Part shown: positions 61,301 through 64,000 of the stretch, piece after piece
Layout: the number at the start of each line of letters is the position of its first letter
Numbering within the stretch: the first letter of the stretch is position 1
NCBI GenBank assembly: GCA_024291935.2
Contig: JAGTYA010000026.1
Coordinates: 10,396,001 to 10,460,000, forward strand
From: Okapia johnstoni
Lineage: Eukaryota > Chordata > Mammalia > Artiodactyla > Giraffidae
DNA length: 64,000 nt
Direction: 5' to 3'
Notes under the pieces: model-generated
Database searches by the model: none
Told to the model about the DNA's origin: nothing
Seen by the model: the letters and a program-made list of their open reading frames with translations, nothing else
Translations under genes and position numbers: made by a program

Positions 61301-63133
61301 TTTTTAAAATGGTTTTACATGGGGAAGTTTTTTGAGTATGACAGGAAGTTTTTGTGTGTTTTACAAAGTATTTGACTGTGGATTGTAAGTAAATTAGAGT
61401 GAAATAGAATGAACAAAATGAAAGATTTTCAAACCCACCTTTGCCAATGCCTCGTCTCTTAGGACCCAGAGTTCAACAACACAGATCAGATTGACCTGTA
61501 TGATGACGTGTTGACAGCCACTTCACAGCCCTCAGATGACAGAAGCAGCAGCACTGAGCCGCCGCCTCCTGTTCGCCAGGAGCCATCTCCCAAGCCCAAT
61601 AACAAGACCCCTGCAATTCTGTACACCTACAGTGGCCTGCGCAATAGGCGAGCTGCTGTCTATGTGGGCAGTTTCTCCTGGGTGAGCGTGGGTAACCACA
61701 AAGGCTTGGGTGGGCCGGAGGGAGAGCACTGGGAGGTGATGGCATTTTCAGAATCCACTGTTGCACTGCTTTGTGCTCTGATGGGGTTGGATTTCTTTTT
61801 CCTGGGATCAGGTTGGATTGATCTCTGAAAGAGAACTATCCTGAGGACGTACTGGTGCCGAAGAAAGCAATGATTAAGTGGGTAGTTGCTTTTTCTGCCA
61901 TCTTGTTACCGCCCCTGACCCTGGGGCTTTATGTCTACCAGGGTCATCTGTGGGATGAGATTTCAGAGTGAACACCTTGAACTCTTGGTGGTCATTAGAT
62001 GGTCCTGTGATAATGATGGGTGAGAGGGAGCAAAGACCTTGATAGCTGTAGTACACTCGGGGTAGGTGGTGATTGTTGTTCTGCAAAAGTTATTGTGTGA
62101 CATGTTTTGGGGCTGGTGATGGGAGGTGGTTTTTTCCAAGTTAAGAATTGTATGTACTGAGGGGAAAGTTGTTGACAGTGATCAATTCTGGCCTGTCAGA
62201 TCTCCCAACTAAAAGCTGCTAGTAATCAGTGTTTGAACTGATGATCCACATGGCAGTCAGAGTTAAAATAGATTTTAATTTTCTTAGTCTCAGATACGGG
62301 GATTGGGGCAGCGGTGGGTAGTTTGCAGTTCTGTCTGGGTGAGGACAATATTAAAATCTGCTCTCATTGACATCCTGATGGCCTTCTGGGTTTCCTGTGG
62401 GAGGTCATGGTTATGACTAGACTCCTGGGTTTGGGGGAAGGGTTTGGGACATTCTGAGGGAGGGGATATAGCTCTTGACATTTCTTCCTTTTCCATCTTG
62501 CCGGCCCCAGTGGACCACAGACCAGCAGCTGATCCAGGTTATTCGCTCTATAGGAGTCTATGATGTGGTGGAGTTGAAATTTGCAGAGAATCGAGCAAAT
62601 GGCCAGTCCAAAGGGTGAGGTCTGGATTTGAGAAGCCCCTTTCAGTTTGTAACCATTGGGATAACAGATCTGTACTGTTATTTTGGCCCTATAACTTAAT
62701 CCCTCCCACCCTGGCCCAGTTTACTGCCTTGTTTTTGATAAACCACCTTTAGAATGGGGACCTCACTGCGAGGTAGGAGAACATCCATCCTTTGAAGGGC
62801 AAAGAAAGCTGGTTTCTAATTTGAAATAAATGGGAAAATTTGAGGCTGACATTTTTTGTTGTTGATAGTTTTGTATATGTAATATAAGTAGGGTATCCTT
62901 TGCTTTACCAAAAGTGGAAGAGAATTTCTGTGTTTCTCTCTTGATTGTCTAGTAGATCTCACACATTTAAAATTTTTCTTCCTCAAGGTATGCTGAGGTG
63001 GTGGTAGCCTCTGAAAACTCTGTCCACAAATTGTTGGAACTTCTGCCAGGAAAAGTTCTTAATGGAGAAAAAGTGGATGTGAGGCCGGCCACCCGGCAGA
63101 ACCTGTCACAGTTTGAGGCACAGGCTCGGAAAC
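55300..63133 (+). CDS. CPSF7: CPSF7 (CFIm59), cleavage and polyadenylation specificity factor 7, 5' part
   Basis: Coding exons 55300-55353, 61463-61681, 62511-62614 and 62988-63133 join in frame to the first 174 codons; the gene continues past the window end. The protein starts [18 protein letters not shown], then [20 protein letters not shown] and a Ser/Pro-rich linker. The RRM starts near residue 83, with RNP2 VYVGSF (84-89) and RNP1 KGYAEVVV (125-132). In the family this RRM binds the CFIm25 (NUDT21) dimer and RNA, and the Pro-rich middle and RS-like C-terminus (not in the window) follow. CFIm works in the nucleus on UGUA elements and controls poly(A) site choice. Splice sites are canonical and there are no stops. 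It shares a promoter with SDHAF2. Intron 2 is long (6.1 kb) and carries SINEs and a young L1 fragment. Confidence 0.97.
56307..56490 (-). mobile_element. Ruminant/artiodactyl L1 3' end with 14-bp target-site duplication
   Basis: Poly(T), then TTTTTATTTTGTACTGGGGT ATAGCC and GGGACTCAGCCACACATG: the reverse of an artiodactyl L1 tail. TGGACCCTGACTTT occurs at 56307-56320 and 56477-56490, a perfect 14-bp duplication. About 156 bp, heavily 5'-truncated. Confidence 0.9.
57913..58118 (+). mobile_element. Bov-tA SINE in CPSF7 intron 2
   Basis: GTCTTCCCTGGTGGCTCAAA through CGGACACAACTCAGTGACTA. Confidence 0.92.
59985..60490 (+). repeat. Old interspersed repeat split by a Bov-tA
   Basis: GTCTGCTATAACAAAATACT, ATTTATTTCTCACAGTTCTA, CCCCACCTCCTAATACCATC ACATTGGGG and, past the SINE, CACATTCAGTCTATAACAG. 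Widely seen old repeat; family not named. Confidence 0.55.
60258..60455 (-). mobile_element. Bov-tA SINE in CPSF7 intron 2
   Basis: GTGTGTGCTCAGTCGTTTCT through TTACCACTGTGCTACCTGGG in reverse orientation. Confidence 0.9.
60966..61181 (-). mobile_element. Bov-tA SINE in CPSF7 intron 2 with 12-bp target-site duplication
   Basis: Flanked by CTGTGCATTCTT at 60954-60965 and 61182-61193. It lies only about 280 bp upstream of exon 3's acceptor. Confidence 0.93.
61463..61681 (+). CDS. CPSF7: CPSF7 coding exon 3
   Basis: A 219-nt exon, phase 0, after CGTCTCTTAG and before GTGAGC. Encodes [20 protein letters not shown], the Ser/Pro-rich linker and [15 protein letters not shown], the first strand of the RRM. 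Confidence 0.96.
62511..62614 (+). CDS. CPSF7: CPSF7 coding exon 4
   Basis: A 104-nt exon encoding [20 protein letters not shown] and [14 protein letters not shown] plus two bases of a Gly codon. Acceptor CCGGCCCCAG and donor GTGAGG. Confidence 0.96.
62988..63133 (+). CDS. CPSF7: CPSF7 coding exon 5
   Basis: Encodes (G)[20 protein letters not shown] and [23 protein letters not shown], completing the RRM. Acceptor TTCTTCCTCAAG, a non-CAG 3' splice site with an A at -3. Donor GTGAGT. One base carries into exon 6, which is beyond the window. Confidence 0.95.
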
Positions 63134-63309
63134 GTGAGTGCGTCCGAGTCCCAAGAGGGGGTACGTGGAGACCATCTGTATGAAAGGGGGGTATTTTGTG
63201 GGTTTGTTTTCTGTGCTGTAGGCTTGGCCTACATTGTGGAGGAGTTTTAGGGAGGGTGGTAGTGATTATGGGTGGCATCATGGCAGTAGGTGAGCTAAAA
63301 ATGAGACTT

Positions 63310-63440
63310 ATGTGCCAGAAGTCAGGTAGTTCAGGTTATACATTTCTGCTGCTAACTCATTATGTGACCTTGGGCAAGTCACTTTACTGTTTAAGGCCTA
63401 CTTCCCCATTTGAACTGGACACAGTGTATAAAGCTCCTGT
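63310..63440 (+). repeat. MIR fragment in CPSF7 intron 5
   Basis: GCTAACTCATTATGTGACCTTGGGCAAGTC-type core (ATGTGACCTTGGGCAAGTCA) followed by a decayed 3' part. Confidence 0.7.
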
Positions 63441-63835
63441 CACCTCTGAATTATGTGTTTCTATTTAAAAAATCAGTATATAGCAAATGGACTTACTTGT
63501 AAGACATCTCTCTCTATCAAATACTAAGCAACCACAGTAAAATACAAATATGGTGCATAAAGATGGCTGTAATCTTGTTATAAACATACATTGGAAGGGT
63601 ACTCTTTAAGGAATCGACCAAAAGAAATGCTAGAGAGTAAAAATTTAACAGTGTTTCTCCAGCATTGACCAGGGGGGTTGGGTACCCTTTTGATTACCTC
63701 CTATTTTAGTTTGCTTGGCAAGTGTTTCCCGTTAGTAGAGGATGTTGCATCATGCCACATTAGCCTGATGATGGTATGCCTTAAGCTCACCTTACTCCCT
63801 TTATTCTGACCCTGTTCTTACCAAGTCATCTTCTA

Positions 63836-63872
63836 CTAATATTAATACTAATACTAATACTGATACTAATTT
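63836..63872 (+). repeat. Short TAATAC microsatellite
   Basis: TACTAATATTAATACTAATA continues with ACTAATACTGATACTAAT, a six-base unit with minor variation. Confidence 0.8.
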
Positions 63873-64000
63873 GGTTTCCCAGCTAGGGTCTCCTACTGGG
63901 AAGAGAATGCACTGACCAGCTGACACGAGTATTCCAGTCTGCTTGGCAGTTGTATTTCTCATTGTAAATTAAAAAATTGGCATTCTGGTTTAAGAATCAG

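Larger units (their letters stand above)
55354..61462 (+). other. CPSF7: CPSF7 intron 2
   Basis: Mostly unique AT-rich sequence. Repeats listed separately are the L1 3' end at 56,321, Bov-tA copies at 57,913, 60,258 and 60,968, and an old unassigned element at 59,985-60,490. Reading past the exon 2 donor gives only a short extension to a stop near 55,506. Confidence 0.7.
63134..64000 (+). other. CPSF7: CPSF7 intron 5, 5' part
   Basis: No further exon was recognised before the window end. It contains a MIR-like piece (about 63,310-63,440) and a short TAATAC-type repeat (about 63,836-63,870). Confidence 0.7.

Overview
This is nuclear DNA from a ruminant, probably cattle or a close relative. 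The evidence is the density of Bov-tA SINEs, three BovB (RTE) LINE 3' ends, artiodactyl CHR-type tRNA SINEs, a ruminant-type L1 3' end, and intron-rich vertebrate genes. I identified three protein-coding genes by translating spliced exons and matching them to known mammalian proteins. Their order and orientation match the human 11q12.2 block SAXO4(PPP1R32) - SDHAF2 - CPSF7, inverted relative to the human chromosome. LAYOUT. 1-14,150: no gene recognised; SINEs, an old L2-like repeat, MIR/L1 remnants and a 98-bp-arm inverted repeat. 14,170-22,340 (minus strand): complete SAXO4/PPP1R32, 12 coding exons, about 428 aa, with a poly(A) signal and, upstream at 23,014-23,040, a pair of RFX X-box motifs fitting a cilium gene. 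23,050-45,190: about 22 kb of intergenic DNA, mostly repeats (nested L1/Bov-tA/BovB, an old L2-like element split by BovB and SINEs, a foldback at 28,971-29,653). 45,190-54,394 (minus strand): complete SDHAF2, 4 coding exons, 166 aa; intron 1 carries a degraded L1 split by a BovB. 54,400-55,150: CpG island acting as a head-to-head promoter. 54,590 to the window end (plus strand): the 5' part of CPSF7 (untranslated exon 1 and coding exons 2-5, first 174 codons including most of the RRM); the gene runs off the right edge. FUNCTIONS. CPSF7 is the 59-kDa subunit of cleavage factor Im, which sets poly(A) site choice in the nucleus. SDHAF2 is the mitochondrial matrix factor needed for covalent flavinylation of SDHA. 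SAXO4 is a microtubule/axoneme protein that binds protein phosphatase 1. The first two share a housekeeping promoter; SAXO4 appears to be separately controlled by ciliogenic RFX factors. LIMITS. All calls are from reading alone; repeat boundaries are approximate (about 10-20 bp) and some old repeats could not be assigned to a family. I saw no undescribed gene system. The most unusual items are the two foldback structures, the decayed partial duplication inside SAXO4 intron 11, a triplicated target-site sequence in SAXO4 intron 10, and the paired X-boxes.
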